NCBI GenBank assembly: GCA_034005525.1
Contig: JAVEUP010000002.1
Span: forward strand, 1 to 64,000
Source: PWXP01 sp034005525
Lineage (GTDB): Bacteria; Planctomycetota; Planctomycetia; Pirellulales; Thermoguttaceae
DNA length: 64,000 nt
Reading direction: 5' to 3'
Shown: positions 1 to 9,115 of the stretch, piece by piece
Position numbering within the stretch: the first letter of the stretch is position 1
How the letters are laid out: every line of letters begins with the position of its first letter
Notes under the pieces: model-generated
Told to the model about the DNA's origin: nothing
What the model saw: only the letters and a program-made list of their open reading frames with translations
Database searches by the model: none
Made by a program: the position numbers and the translations under genes

Positions 1-161
1 GGGCGTTGCGGATCGCTACGCAACTACTACCCCAGCCCCCACCCCCCGCCCACAAATCCCACAACGCAACCGGCTCCCCCAGCCCCTGCGACGTCATTGA
101 CAACGGCATGCCCCTGGTGTAACGTATCATGTATACCTCCCACCTACCCAAGGAGCCTGCC

Positions 162-1535
162 ATGTCGAGCTTCGAGCGCGTTTCCAGCCCCTCTGTCGCT
201 TCCGGATTCACTCGCCGCCGGTTTTGTGGTGCGGTGGCCGCGGGTACCCTCGGGGCGATTGCGTCGCCGGCGATTCTTTCGGCGAGCAATCTGAACGACA
301 AGCTGAACATCGCCATTATCGGCGCCGGGGGCCGCGGTGGCGGGAATACCAACGGCGTGGCCTCGGAGAACATCGTTGCACTGTGCGACGTGAACGAGTC
401 CCGGCTGAACGCTGCCGGGGAGCGGTTCCCGGCGGCCCGCAAGGAAATCGACTTCCGCAAACTGTTCGACCGCCCGCAGGACTTCGACGCGGTGGTGATC
501 AGTACCGGGGAACGCACCCATCCGTTCGCCACGATGATGGCGCTTAAGGAAAAGAAGCACGTCTATTGCGAGAAGCCGCTGACGCACGGTGTCTGGGAGG
601 CCCGGCAGGTGCGGCTTGCCGCAGCCAAGGCGGGCGTGGCCACGCAAATGGGCATCCAGATTCACGCCGGCGAGAATTACCGGCGCGTGGTCGAGGTGAT
701 CCAGAGCGGGGCCATCGGGCCGGTGCGCGAGGTGCATGTGTGGAACTCCCGCGCCTGGGGCTGGCAAAGCCCGGAGGCGGCCGAAAGGAATAAGGACATC
801 ATCCAGGTCACCGAGCGGCCCACGGAGGAGGAACCCGTGCCGGAGGGCCTCAACTGGGACATGTTCATCGGCCCGGCTCCGTACCGGCCGTTCCATAGTG
901 CGTATTTCCCTGGTCCGCGCTGGTACCGCTGGTGGGACTTCGGCGGCGGCACGATGAGCGACCTGGGCAGCCACTTCATCGACCTGCCGTTCTGGGCGCT
1001 GAAACTCGACCATCCGCGGACCATCGAGGCGAGCGGCCCCCCGCCGCATCCGGAACTCGCCCCGGCGTCCATGCAGGCGACCTACGAGTTCGGCGCCCGC
1101 GGCGAGCTGCCCCCGGTTCGCATGACCTGGTACCAAGGCGAGAACAAGCCGGAAATCTGGACGGAAGGCGGCATTCCCAAGTGGGGCGCCGGGCACCTGT
1201 TCATTGGCGAAAAGGGCATGCTCTTGTCCGATTACGGCAAGTACGTGCTCCTGCCGGAACAGCAGTTCGAGGGTTTCGAGCCGCCGGAGCCGACCCTGCC
1301 GCGCGTGGAGAGTATCTACGCCAACTGGTTGGAAGGCTGCAAGACCGGCTCGCCCACCATTGCCGATTTCCAGTACGCCGGCTGGCTGACCGAGTCGAAC
1401 CACCTGGGCAACATTGCGTTCCGCCTGGGCAAGAAGATCGAGTGGGACCCGGTGCAGTTGCGCTGCCCGAACGCACCCGAAGCCGCTCCGTTGATCCGCC
1501 GCGAATACCGCGAAGGCTGGTCGCTCGAAGGGTGA
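162..1535 (+). CDS. Tat-exported Gfo/Idh/MocA family oxidoreductase
   Basis: NAD(P)-dependent sugar or inositol dehydrogenase-type protein of the Gfo/Idh/MocA family; the substrate cannot be told from sequence. The ATG at 162 is chosen because AAGGAG lies just upstream and the next residues form a twin-arginine signal (TRRRFCG, about residues 17-23, then a hydrophobic stretch ending near ILSA). A Rossmann fold follows, with GAGGRGGG near residue 55 and the family motif CEKPLTHG near residue 145. The C-terminal alpha/beta domain contains WWDFGGGTMSDLGSHFIDL. About 457 residues is the usual length. Planctomycetes carry dozens of such exported paralogues; two more are in this window. The downstream beta-helix gene is 109 bp away on the same strand and may be co-transcribed. 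Family certain, reaction unknown. Confidence 0.93.
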   Translation: MSSFERVSSPSVASGFTRRRFCGAVAAGTLGAIASPAILSASNLNDKLNIAIIGAGGRGGGNTNGVASENIVALCDVNESRLNAAGERFPAARKEIDFRKLFDRPQDFDAVVISTGERTHPFATMMALKEKKHVYCEKPLTHGVWEARQVRLAAAKAGVATQMGIQIHAGENYRRVVEVIQSGAIGPVREVHVWNSRAWGWQSPEAAERNKDIIQVTERPTEEEPVPEGLNWDMFIGPAPYRPFHSAYFPGPRWYRWWDFGGGTMSDLGSHFIDLPFWALKLDHPRTIEASGPPPHPELAPASMQATYEFGARGELPPVRMTWYQGENKPEIWTEGGIPKWGAGHLFIGEKGMLLSDYGKYVLLPEQQFEGFEPPEPTLPRVESIYANWLEGCKTGSPTIADFQYAGWLTESNHLGNIAFRLGKKIEWDPVQLRCPNAPEAAPLIRREYREGWSLEG

Positions 1536-1644
1536 GCTTGCCTCGGAGTGCGGGAGTGCATTCCCGCGGTGTTTGTTCGTGGCCGGTCGATGCCTGGTTG
1601 CAGGCCACGGAACGAATCGCCTGTATCTCCAAGGAGAAGAACCG

Positions 1645-3744
1645 ATGTCCCGCCTCGCACTTACTCTCGCTGCATTCCTGCTGACCATCCAACCTCTTGC
1701 AGCCGCCGAGTTCTTCGTCGCGCCCGAGGGGAGCGACGCGAACCCGGGCACGCAAGCCGAACCGTTCGCCACTCTGGAGCGGGCGCGCGACGCGCTGCGG
1801 GCAATGCGTCAGGCGGAAGGGCTTCCGGCCAGCGGCGCGACGGTGTGGATTCGCGGCGGCACGTACCCGCGCAAGCAGACGTTCGAGCTGGCCGAGCAGG
1901 ATTCCGGCACGGAGCAGGGGCCGGTCGTCTATCGGGCCTTCGGCGACGAGCAGCCGCGCCTGGTGGGCGGCCGAGTCCTCGCGCCGGCCGACTTCCGCCC
2001 CGTAACCGATCCGGCGGTGCTCGATCGCCTTCAGCCCGAGGCACGGCAGCACGTGGTCGAAGTCGACCTTGCCGCACTGGGCGTTGACATGCCCGACGAG
2101 TGGCCCGACCGCTCCCGCGGCATTCCGGGGCCCGAACTTTTCTTCGACGGCCGGCCGATGCAAATCGCCCGCTGGCCTAACGAGGGTTGGGTGACCATTG
2201 CCGAGGTGATCGATCGGGGTGTGTCGCCGCTGGACCCGAGTCAAAACGAGCGAGAGCTGGGCGTCCGGGGCGGGACTTTCGTCTACAAGGAGGACCGGCC
2301 GGCCGGCTGGCGCGTGGAACACGGTGTCTGGCTTTTGGGTTTCTGGTGCCACGACTGGGCGAGCGAGTGCCTGCGGGTGGAATCCATCGATTCCCAGCAG
2401 CGCCGCATCACGCTGGCGGCGCCGCATACGTACGGGATTGGGCCCTCATCGAAATGGAACACGTACCCGCGGCGATACTACGCCCTGAACCTGCTCGATG
2501 AACTCGACATACCGGGCGAATGGCACCTCGACCGCAAGGCCGGGCGGTTGACCTTCTGGCCGCCCGCGCCGCTGGAGGGAAAGCGCGTGGTGCTGTCGCT
2601 GCTGACGAAGCCGCTTGTGTCGCTGGACAACGCATCGCACGTTGTGCTGCGCGGGCTTACCTTGGAAGCGTCGGGCGGCGGCGGCGTGCGCATTTCCCGC
2701 GGAACGGGCAGCCTGGTGGCCGGCTGCAAGCTGACGAACCTGGCCGATACGGCCGTTTCCATTTCCGGCGGTACGGGCCATGGCGTTGTCTCGTGCGATC
2801 TGTGGAGTCTCGGGCGCGGCGGCATAAGTATGAGCGGCGGCGACCGCAAGACGCTCACGCCGGGCGAACACTACGCGGTGAACAACCACATCCACCACTT
2901 CGCCCGATTGCAGCGGACCTACGCCGGCGGCATCCATCTGAGCGGCGTGGGCAATCGCGCGGCCCACAACCGCATCCACGACACGCCGCATTCGGCCCTG
3001 TTCTACGGCGGCAACGAACATCTGATCGAACTGAACGAGGTGCATGACGTGGCCCTGGAAACGTCCGACGTGGGCGCCCTCTACACGGGCCGCGACTGGA
3101 CCAGCCGCGGAAACGTGGTGCGGCACAATCTTATTCGCGACCTGGGCGCCATGGGAAGCGCAGGCACAATGGGTGTCTACCTCGACGACTGCGACAGTGG
3201 CGACCAAGTCATTGGCAACGTGTTCTACAGGGTGCAACGCGCGGCCTTCATTGGCGGAGGGCGCGACAACCTCGTGGCCAACAACATCTTCGTCGAATGC
3301 CGGCATGCCGTGCATATCGACGCCCGCGGACTGCGGCGGGCGAAACCCGGCTCGGGCGTCTGCGATGGTTGGGACCTGCTGGCAAAGGCCGAGGCGTTGA
3401 ACTACCGCGAGCCGCCCTGGAGTACGCGCTACCCCGAGCTTGCCCGCGTCATGGAGGAGGAGCCGCTGCTGCCGTTGGGCAACGTCATTGAGCGCAACCT
3501 GGCGGTCGACTGCGAGAAATGGCTCAACGCCGGCGGCGACGTGCGCGACCACCTGGACCGGGTGACGTTCCGTGACAATCTTATTCTGGAGGGCGAGGAT
3601 CCGGGCTTCGTCGACCGCGCAGCGAAGAACTTCCAACTGAAGGATGATTCCGTCGTGTATCAGAAGATCCCCGGGTTCGAGCGAATTCCTGTCGAGCGAA
3701 TCGGCCTCTTCACGGACGAGTATCGCCCCCGGTTGCCCGACTGA
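1645..3744 (+). CDS. Secreted right-handed parallel beta-helix protein
   Basis: Probable extracellular polysaccharide lyase or glycosidase of the parallel beta-helix superfamily; no specific activity is assignable. The ATG at 1645 has AAGGAGAAG ideally placed upstream and starts a Sec signal peptide (MSRLALTLAAFLLTIQPLAAA). Residues 21-60 (FFVAPEGSDANPGTQAEPF, then an ALRAMR helix) match the N-terminal segment commonly found before beta-helix domains. Roughly residues 320-560 carry short repeated turns such as NHIHHF, HNRIHDT, NEVHDV and HNLIRDLG typical of PbH1 coils. About 699 residues. It lies between an exported oxidoreductase and a HEAT protein on the same strand. Fold confident; substrate unknown. 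Confidence 0.88.
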   Translation: MSRLALTLAAFLLTIQPLAAAEFFVAPEGSDANPGTQAEPFATLERARDALRAMRQAEGLPASGATVWIRGGTYPRKQTFELAEQDSGTEQGPVVYRAFGDEQPRLVGGRVLAPADFRPVTDPAVLDRLQPEARQHVVEVDLAALGVDMPDEWPDRSRGIPGPELFFDGRPMQIARWPNEGWVTIAEVIDRGVSPLDPSQNERELGVRGGTFVYKEDRPAGWRVEHGVWLLGFWCHDWASECLRVESIDSQQRRITLAAPHTYGIGPSSKWNTYPRRYYALNLLDELDIPGEWHLDRKAGRLTFWPPAPLEGKRVVLSLLTKPLVSLDNASHVVLRGLTLEASGGGGVRISRGTGSLVAGCKLTNLADTAVSISGGTGHGVVSCDLWSLGRGGISMSGGDRKTLTPGEHYAVNNHIHHFARLQRTYAGGIHLSGVGNRAAHNRIHDTPHSALFYGGNEHLIELNEVHDVALETSDVGALYTGRDWTSRGNVVRHNLIRDLGAMGSAGTMGVYLDDCDSGDQVIGNVFYRVQRAAFIGGGRDNLVANNIFVECRHAVHIDARGLRRAKPGSGVCDGWDLLAKAEALNYREPPWSTRYPELARVMEEEPLLPLGNVIERNLAVDCEKWLNAGGDVRDHLDRVTFRDNLILEGEDPGFVDRAAKNFQLKDDSVVYQKIPGFERIPVERIGLFTDEYRPRLPD

Positions 3745-3810
3745 AAAGCGGTCTTGTGGCAGATGCCCTGAATACGGAGAATCGCATGCAACCCTGAAGG
3801 ATTCCACGCC

Positions 3811-5106
3811 ATGCGTCTATTCCGCAACGCCCTGCCCGTGCTGGCCGTGACTGCATTGCTGGCAGTGGCGGTGTGGTCGCTTCGCGGGCCGTTCAGCTAC
3901 CTGGCGGCGAGTCACTGGCGGGCGGAGCTTGACGAGGCACCGGCCGGCCAGGCCGACCTTCTTGCCGGGCGCATGGCGCAGCTCGGCAAACCGGGCATTC
4001 GGGCGCTGGTCGACGCCTTGGACTCGGATCGCGAGGTGACGGCCACCGCGGCGCGCCGGGCACTGTGGGCCGAACTGAAGCGTTGGGAGTCGCTTTCGGC
4101 GAGGGTGGTCACGAAGAACCTGGCTGTGCTAGCCGAGGCGCTTGCGCAAGGTACGGAGTCGTTCCGTCCGGCTGCGCGTCGCGACGCGGCGAATCTGGCG
4201 ACTGAAATCCTGCGCTGGCTGCCCGAATCGGACGCCTCGGATCGGCTCGCGATTATCGCCAATTGCGACCGCGTGTTCGAATACTCGGCCGCCGATCGGC
4301 ACGTGATGGCCTCGATGGCGGCTGTCCGTTCGCCGGGCCGCGCGGCAGTCCCGGCGAGTTCCTCCGACGAGTCGGAGTCTGATCCGGTACGGCCGCTGCT
4401 GGAAAAGCCCGATATGCCTGCCACCCTCTCGACTGTGCCGGGGGGCGGTTTGCCCATCGAGACCCTGCCGATACCCGGCATCGAAGCCCATCCCCGGGCT
4501 GAGTCGACGGCCGACCGGCGGTCCCGGGCTTCCGAGTCGGAGCCGTCCGGCACCGTGGAAGGTGAATCAACTCCCCGGTTGAGCACACCGGGCGAATTAT
4601 TCTTGCCGGAAGGCGTACGACCATTGTCGGCAGCCGAACCGTTTCCATCGGCGCCGGGCCCGCCGAGCGTGACCATGAAGATTGCCGATCCGTCGGCAGG
4701 CGCCGCAAGCGAGCCAGAACCGGACGAGAAGTTCGACTCGATGGAGACGGACGTGCTCATGCGATGGCTGCATTCGGCCGACGCAACGGTTGCCGCACGG
4801 GCGGAGGCGGTGCTCCGCCGTCAGGGCTTCACCGACGTGCAGGTCGAGCTTGCCCGGCGCCTGTTCGATGCCGACACCGCCGTCCGCATTGAGTTAGCCC
4901 GCACTTTGCCGAGACTGACCAGCATCGACCCGGTGCCGTGGCTTCTGTGGCTCAGTCGCGATCCGGACGCCGAGGTTCGCCTGGCAGCCATCAGCCTGAT
5001 GGCAACCACCGGCGATCCGGCGCTGCATGCCCGCATTCGCCAGATGGCCCGCGAAGATTCCGACGCCGCCGTGCAGCGCGTTGCCCGCCGACTGGACGAG
5101 CGATAG
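3811..5106 (+). CDS. Membrane-anchored HEAT-repeat protein
   Basis: Scaffold-type protein with no catalytic motif that I can see. Residues 6-24 are a hydrophobic N-terminal anchor. Residues about 45-90 form a HEAT-like helical pair (LGKPGIRALVDALDSD). Residues about 180-310 are low-complexity Pro/Ser/Glu-rich and probably disordered. Residues about 315-430 form two or three further HEAT-type pairs (VARRLFDADTAVRIELARTLPRL, split here into helices; LRDPDAEVRLAAI-like). GAAGGA precedes the ATG. Such proteins usually mediate protein contacts at the envelope. Start and stop look clean, and the preceding gene ends 66 bp upstream on the same strand. Confidence 0.82.
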   Translation: MRLFRNALPVLAVTALLAVAVWSLRGPFSYLAASHWRAELDEAPAGQADLLAGRMAQLGKPGIRALVDALDSDREVTATAARRALWAELKRWESLSARVVTKNLAVLAEALAQGTESFRPAARRDAANLATEILRWLPESDASDRLAIIANCDRVFEYSAADRHVMASMAAVRSPGRAAVPASSSDESESDPVRPLLEKPDMPATLSTVPGGGLPIETLPIPGIEAHPRAESTADRRSRASESEPSGTVEGESTPRLSTPGELFLPEGVRPLSAAEPFPSAPGPPSVTMKIADPSAGAASEPEPDEKFDSMETDVLMRWLHSADATVAARAEAVLRRQGFTDVQVELARRLFDADTAVRIELARTLPRLTSIDPVPWLLWLSRDPDAEVRLAAISLMATTGDPALHARIRQMAREDSDAAVQRVARRLDER

Positions 5107-5173
5107 CAGGTTCACGTAGCGTGGGGGGTTCCGACCGGCGATATGGCCGGGTTCACTTACGCGGGAATCGCGT

Positions 5174-5199
5174 CGATAATCCCCTAGTGTTGATTATCG
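5174..5199. terminator. Hairpin after the HEAT gene (possible terminator)
   Basis: CGATAATC (5174-5181) pairs perfectly with GATTATCG (5192-5199) around a 10-nt loop, 67 bp after the HEAT gene stop. There is no clear T tract after it on the plus strand, so termination is only a possibility. It abuts the repeat fragment that starts at 5205. Confidence 0.3.
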
Positions 5200-5204
5200 T
5201 ATAC

Positions 5205-5252
5205 GTAGGGTGGGTCAAGGTCGCGTAGATCATTGGTGAGTCCGTACAAGCC
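5205..5252. repeat. Partial copy of the GTAGGGTGGGTCAA inverted-repeat element
   Basis: This begins with the 14-base terminus GTAGGGTGGGTCAA and continues for about 48 bases that match, in reverse orientation, the right end of the full copy at 9112-9273 (shared blocks GGTCGCGTA, ATC-TTGGTG and ACAAGCCGCAAC). The match stops near 5252, so the other end is missing. It sits just before the ribosome-binding site of the HAD gene. Confidence 0.7.
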
Positions 5253-5296
5253 GCAACGTGCTACTCCGCCCCACGCAAATCACAGGAGGTGACCTC

Positions 5297-6061
5297 GTGA
5301 CGGCCATTGTGGCTTCCGATATCGACGGTACCCTGACCGGCGACCGTCCTGCGCTCGAACGGCTGCGGGAGCGATTTGCGCAAAAGCGCGCGGCAGGTGA
5401 GTTGTATCTGGTCATGTCGACCGGACGGCGTCTTGAACAGGTACTCGATGGGATTGCTTCCGAGGGGCTTCCCGAACCGGATGCCGTCATCTGCCAGGTC
5501 GGCACAGAAATCTATCTGCCGCCGTTGAATGAACACACGCCGCCCATGCCGGCGTGGCGCGAGCGACTGCTGGCCGACTATTCGCGCGAGCAAGCGTTGG
5601 CGTTTCTTGCAGGCATCGATGGGCTCGTCATGCAGCCTGACGAATACAACACCGAGTTGAAGACGAGCTGCTACCTGGATCAATGTCCCGACAGCGAGCA
5701 GGCCGTCGCCGACGTCCGTCGCCGAATCGAGCCGTATTCCGGCCGTTACCAGGTTGTCTGGTCCAGCGGCCGCGATCTCGATATCCTGCCCGCGGCTTCC
5801 GGGAAAGGGCGAGCCATTCGCTTCCTGGCGGCACACCAGGGCCTCGATCCGGATCAGGTGATTGTCGCGGGCGACACGGGCAACGATGCCAGCATGTTCC
5901 GCGAGTTCACCCGCGGCGTGTGTGTTGCCAATGCGCAACCGGAACTGCTGGAGGCGTGCCGCGTGCTGGGCGACGGCCGCGTGTACTTCGCACAGCAGCC
6001 TTTTGCCGCCGGCGTTGAGGAGGGACTGGTTCACTTCGGAGTGCTGGACAGTGGGGCCTGA
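5297..6061 (+). CDS. HAD-superfamily hydrolase, sucrose-6-phosphate phosphatase-like
   Basis: Probable cytosolic phosphosugar phosphatase of the sucrose-phosphatase (S6PP) branch of HAD hydrolases. The GTG start at 5297 is chosen because AGGAGG lies 7 bases upstream. HAD motif I is ASDIDGTLTGD with D8 and D10. Motif II is MSTGR (S41, T42). A conserved lysine lies in SGKGRAIRF, and motif IV is GDTGNDASMF. The cap region, with NTELKTSCYLDQ, fits the sugar-binding cap of S6PP/Cof types. About 254 residues matches bacterial S6PP. The next gene encodes a sucrose-synthase/sucrose-phosphate-synthase-like glycosyltransferase, so a two-step synthesis (transfer, then dephosphorylation) of sucrose or a related non-reducing glycoside is the likely role. 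Related mannosylfructose- or glucosylglycerate-phosphate phosphatases cannot be excluded. Confidence 0.85.
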   Translation: MTAIVASDIDGTLTGDRPALERLRERFAQKRAAGELYLVMSTGRRLEQVLDGIASEGLPEPDAVICQVGTEIYLPPLNEHTPPMPAWRERLLADYSREQALAFLAGIDGLVMQPDEYNTELKTSCYLDQCPDSEQAVADVRRRIEPYSGRYQVVWSSGRDLDILPAASGKGRAIRFLAAHQGLDPDQVIVAGDTGNDASMFREFTRGVCVANAQPELLEACRVLGDGRVYFAQQPFAAGVEEGLVHFGVLDSGA

Positions 6062-6312
6062 TGTGACTAGAAGGACTCACGCTTCGCGAGTTTGCCCCGG
6101 CGGAACAACGTCGGGAAGCTAGAGTTGTAGGTAACCATTCACAAGGGCGGTCCCCTTCGCGTGCAGCGGAGAAACTGCCCGCTCCGCTATCCCCCTGAAC
6201 GGTTGCCAGTTGTAGTTGTATGGAGTTGCCATTTCCAGGCGCAGCACCGCCAGACATGGGGTCGGTGGTGCATTTGCCTCTTGCGACATAGCACCAACCC
6301 GGGAGACGCATT

Positions 6313-8883
6313 GTGTTCGATTTCGTCAACGACCCGACGCACCAGGCATTTACGAACTTCGAGGCGCCGCACATTCTCATGGTGACCAACCATGGTGTTC
6401 ACCAGTGGGACGTGGTGCCTGGCCTGCCCGATACCGGCGGGCAGAACCTGTTCGTGAACATGTTCACCGAGACGCTGGCGAACCTCGGATTTCGCATTAC
6501 CATTGCGAACCGGGGCGGGTATGCGCACCCGATTACCCAGGAAATGCAGGTTGGGTTGCGTTACAAGGACGCCCGGCAGCGTATTCTGTACATGCAGGAC
6601 GGCCGTCCGGAGTTCATCCGCAAGGAGGACATGGACTCGCAAACGCCTATCCTGTCGCAATATCTGTGGGACTTCCTGGAAAGCCCGGCCGGCGGCCACG
6701 TGGACATGATCATCTCCCACTACTGGGACGGTGCGAAGGTGGGCGCGCTGGTGCGGCGCAGGTTCCGCTATCCGGCCAAGCATATCTGGGTCCCGCATTC
6801 GGTGGGCACGGTCAAGAAGCGGAACATGAAGCCGGAAACCTGGGCCGAGCTGCGCATCGACGAGCGGATTGCCGTCGAGCACGAGCTGATTCCCGAACTG
6901 GATGGCGTGGCGGCCACCTCGCCGCTGATCCGCCAGGCCCTGGTCGAGGACTTCGGCGTTCAGCAGCCGCTGTTCCTGCCGCCGTGCATCGAGCCGTCGA
7001 GGTTCCACCCGAGAAAGATCGACCCGAATCACGAGATTTACGAGTTCCTGGGGCGCCATTGCGGCATGAGTGCCCAGGAGGTGCGGCGTTCGCGCATCGT
7101 CACCGAGATCAGCCGGACCGATCATACCAAACGCAAGGATATCCTCATTCGGGCATTCGCCAAGGTGCTCAAGAAGCACCCTAACTCGCTGCTCGTCGTG
7201 GCAGTCGATCCGCACGAAGAGAAGATCCACCGCGAATTATGGGCGCTGATCGGCGAGTTGGGTATTGCGTCGCACGTGGCCGTGATGGGCAACATTTGGG
7301 AGTGGCTGCCCGACCTGTACGCCGTGACCGACGTGTATTGCTCGCCGTCGGTCATGGAGGGGTTCGGCATGGCCGTCCAGGAAGCCGCGGCGACGGCCGT
7401 ACCCGTGGTAGGAAGCCACCTGATTCCGTTCCTCACCGAATATCTACTCGACGGTCCGGTGGAGGAGTGGACTTGCGAAGAGAGCGAGTCGCCGCTGAAG
7501 GTCGGGCGCGGGGGCATTGTGGTCCAGGCTGACGACGTGGCCGGCTTCGCCTGCGCCATCGAGCGGCTACTGGACGACGAGCAACTTCGCGCCCGCATCG
7601 GCCAGGAGGCCTACCGGATTACCATACCGCACTTCACTTGGGACGGCATGACCCGGCAGTTCCTCGAACAGGCCGAGTTCGGGGAGCGCGTGCGGGCGCA
7701 GTTCACGCCGGCCGGACGGTACCACCTCGACGAGCGCACCCTGCAAACCATCCTGCAGAACGAGCGGATCGAAGCCCTCTCCTGCTCCGACATCGAAGCA
7801 CTGTTCCGCGCCGAAGAGCAGATGGCGCCGTTCCTGCCCGACGGCGAGGTCCGCGTCGATCCCCGCGACGGCGCGGTGGTGGTGTTCAACGCGTCGCGGG
7901 CGCGGCGACCGCACGATAACGCGGAGCCGCCTTCCGAACCGGAAGAGGACGGCGCGGCCGATCCGGTGTGCCGCGGCCAGACGACCGGAGTGATCGACGT
8001 GGCGTCGCTGAGCGAAGGCTTCACGTTTATCAACAAGAACCTGTACCCGGCCATGTATCCGTTCGAGCCCGGCCAGGGAAACGGCGAGAGCGAGGGCGTG
8101 CCCCCTTCTTCCGACCGGCCGCGAGGCATGCACTTCCTGCAATGGACGTCGTCGTACTTTGACCGGGACTGGTACAACATGCCGCAGTCCGACCGCTTGA
8201 TCGCCTTCCGTCGCTTGGCTGCGATCGAAGGCAAGCTGCTGTTGGACGATTCCGCCGGCTACCCCGTTTCGGGCACGACGGCGGACGGGCGAACAACGTA
8301 CGGCTACGTGCTGACCATTAAGAACCACGGACGCCTGGTGGGCGGTTCGCTTGCCCACGGCCACCAGCAGATCATCTACACCGACCAGAAGCCGCGCCAC
8401 TTCGAGCGGAACGAACGCTTTCAGGAACGGCGCAGTGAGACGTTTGCCGAGTACATGCTGCGCGAGAACCCCGCCGAACTGATGGTGAGGGACTACGGGC
8501 CGGCCGTGCTCGTGGTGCCGTACTTCATGCGCCGCCCATACAATTCACTGCTGATCATGAAGGACTTCCGGAAGCGGTTCCTCTTTGAACTGACCGACGA
8601 GGAACTGGACGCGATGGCCGAGGCCTGGGGCGACGTAACGCGCGCCATCATGGCCCTGATGCCCGCCATCGGCAAACCGACGGCCTACAACGTCACCGTG
8701 TCGAACGGACCCGGGGCCGGGCTCTACTGCGAGTTCCTGCCCTACACCCAGGAGACCGGCGGCTTCGAGCACTTGGGGCTCTGGGTATGCCAGAACACGC
8801 CCGACCGCGTGGCCCCGATCCTCCGCAATGCCATCGAGGGACACGATGACCGAACTCCAGAAGGTGCCGGTGCGATTGGGTGA
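6313..8883 (+). CDS. Fusion: GT4 sucrose-(phosphate-)synthase-like glycosyltransferase + GalT/HIT-type nucleotidyltransferase domain
   Basis: An 856-residue protein from a GTG start with GGGAG upstream. Residues about 15-470 are a GT-B glycosyltransferase of the sucrose synthase / sucrose-phosphate synthase group. LPDTGGQN near residue 41 is the sugar-acceptor loop. IVTEISRTDHTKRKD and the EX7E motif EGFGMAVQE (E349, E357) bind the nucleotide sugar. An acidic linker covers about 470-570. Residues about 570-850 resemble galactose-1-phosphate uridylyltransferase or ADP-glucose/Ap4A phosphorylase: GGSLAHGHQQI carries H682-G-H684-Q-Q686, the HxHxQ catalytic pattern. The GT half probably transfers glucose from UDP- or ADP-glucose, and the GalT-like half may make or recycle that nucleotide sugar. 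The upstream phosphatase-like gene supports a sucrose-type product. GT family sure; joint function inferred. Confidence 0.88.
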   Translation: MFDFVNDPTHQAFTNFEAPHILMVTNHGVHQWDVVPGLPDTGGQNLFVNMFTETLANLGFRITIANRGGYAHPITQEMQVGLRYKDARQRILYMQDGRPEFIRKEDMDSQTPILSQYLWDFLESPAGGHVDMIISHYWDGAKVGALVRRRFRYPAKHIWVPHSVGTVKKRNMKPETWAELRIDERIAVEHELIPELDGVAATSPLIRQALVEDFGVQQPLFLPPCIEPSRFHPRKIDPNHEIYEFLGRHCGMSAQEVRRSRIVTEISRTDHTKRKDILIRAFAKVLKKHPNSLLVVAVDPHEEKIHRELWALIGELGIASHVAVMGNIWEWLPDLYAVTDVYCSPSVMEGFGMAVQEAAATAVPVVGSHLIPFLTEYLLDGPVEEWTCEESESPLKVGRGGIVVQADDVAGFACAIERLLDDEQLRARIGQEAYRITIPHFTWDGMTRQFLEQAEFGERVRAQFTPAGRYHLDERTLQTILQNERIEALSCSDIEALFRAEEQMAPFLPDGEVRVDPRDGAVVVFNASRARRPHDNAEPPSEPEEDGAADPVCRGQTTGVIDVASLSEGFTFINKNLYPAMYPFEPGQGNGESEGVPPSSDRPRGMHFLQWTSSYFDRDWYNMPQSDRLIAFRRLAAIEGKLLLDDSAGYPVSGTTADGRTTYGYVLTIKNHGRLVGGSLAHGHQQIIYTDQKPRHFERNERFQERRSETFAEYMLRENPAELMVRDYGPAVLVVPYFMRRPYNSLLIMKDFRKRFLFELTDEELDAMAEAWGDVTRAIMALMPAIGKPTAYNVTVSNGPGAGLYCEFLPYTQETGGFEHLGLWVCQNTPDRVAPILRNAIEGHDDRTPEGAGAIG

Positions 8884-9115
8884 CCAGGTGCGCGTCAAAC
8901 CGGGCGTGACGGACCTGGTTTGCCCGCAGATCGAGCTTGCGGGCTTCCATGGCGTCGTTGGCGCGACCGACGGCGACCTGTGCCGGGTCGACTGGGACCC
9001 GGCCACCCTGGCCGCCATGCCCGAAAGCTACCGCCAGCGGTGGCAGGAAGACGCCCTGCCCGCCGACCACCTCTGGCTCCCCGCCGACGACCTCGAACCG
9101 GACAAGGATGGGTAG
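8846..9115 (+). CDS. Small hypothetical protein, translationally overlapping the fusion gene
   Basis: An 89-residue acidic protein in a different frame, starting at the ATG at 8846, 38 bases before the stop of the glycosyltransferase fusion; GAGGGA is upstream. The sequence (VPVRLGDQVRVKPGVTDL, later GVVGATDGDLCRVDWDP) looks like a small SH3-like beta-barrel, but I do not recognise a named family. The overlap implies translational coupling with the fusion enzyme. Its TAG stop (9113-9115) lies inside the left terminus of an inverted-repeat element, so the original C-terminus may have been different. No signal peptide, so probably cytosolic. Confidence 0.7.
   Translation: MTELQKVPVRLGDQVRVKPGVTDLVCPQIELAGFHGVVGATDGDLCRVDWDPATLAAMPESYRQRWQEDALPADHLWLPADDLEPDKDG

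Noticed and set aside
1..161. Possible gene end or RNA at the window start
   Set aside because: No frame or structured RNA could be supported in the first 161 bases; treated as a leader region only.
144..1772. Long open frame antisense to the first oxidoreductase
   Set aside because: High GC makes long antisense frames common. The translation is Arg/Pro/Ala-rich without motifs, and the plus-strand gene has a ribosome-binding site, signal peptide and family motifs.
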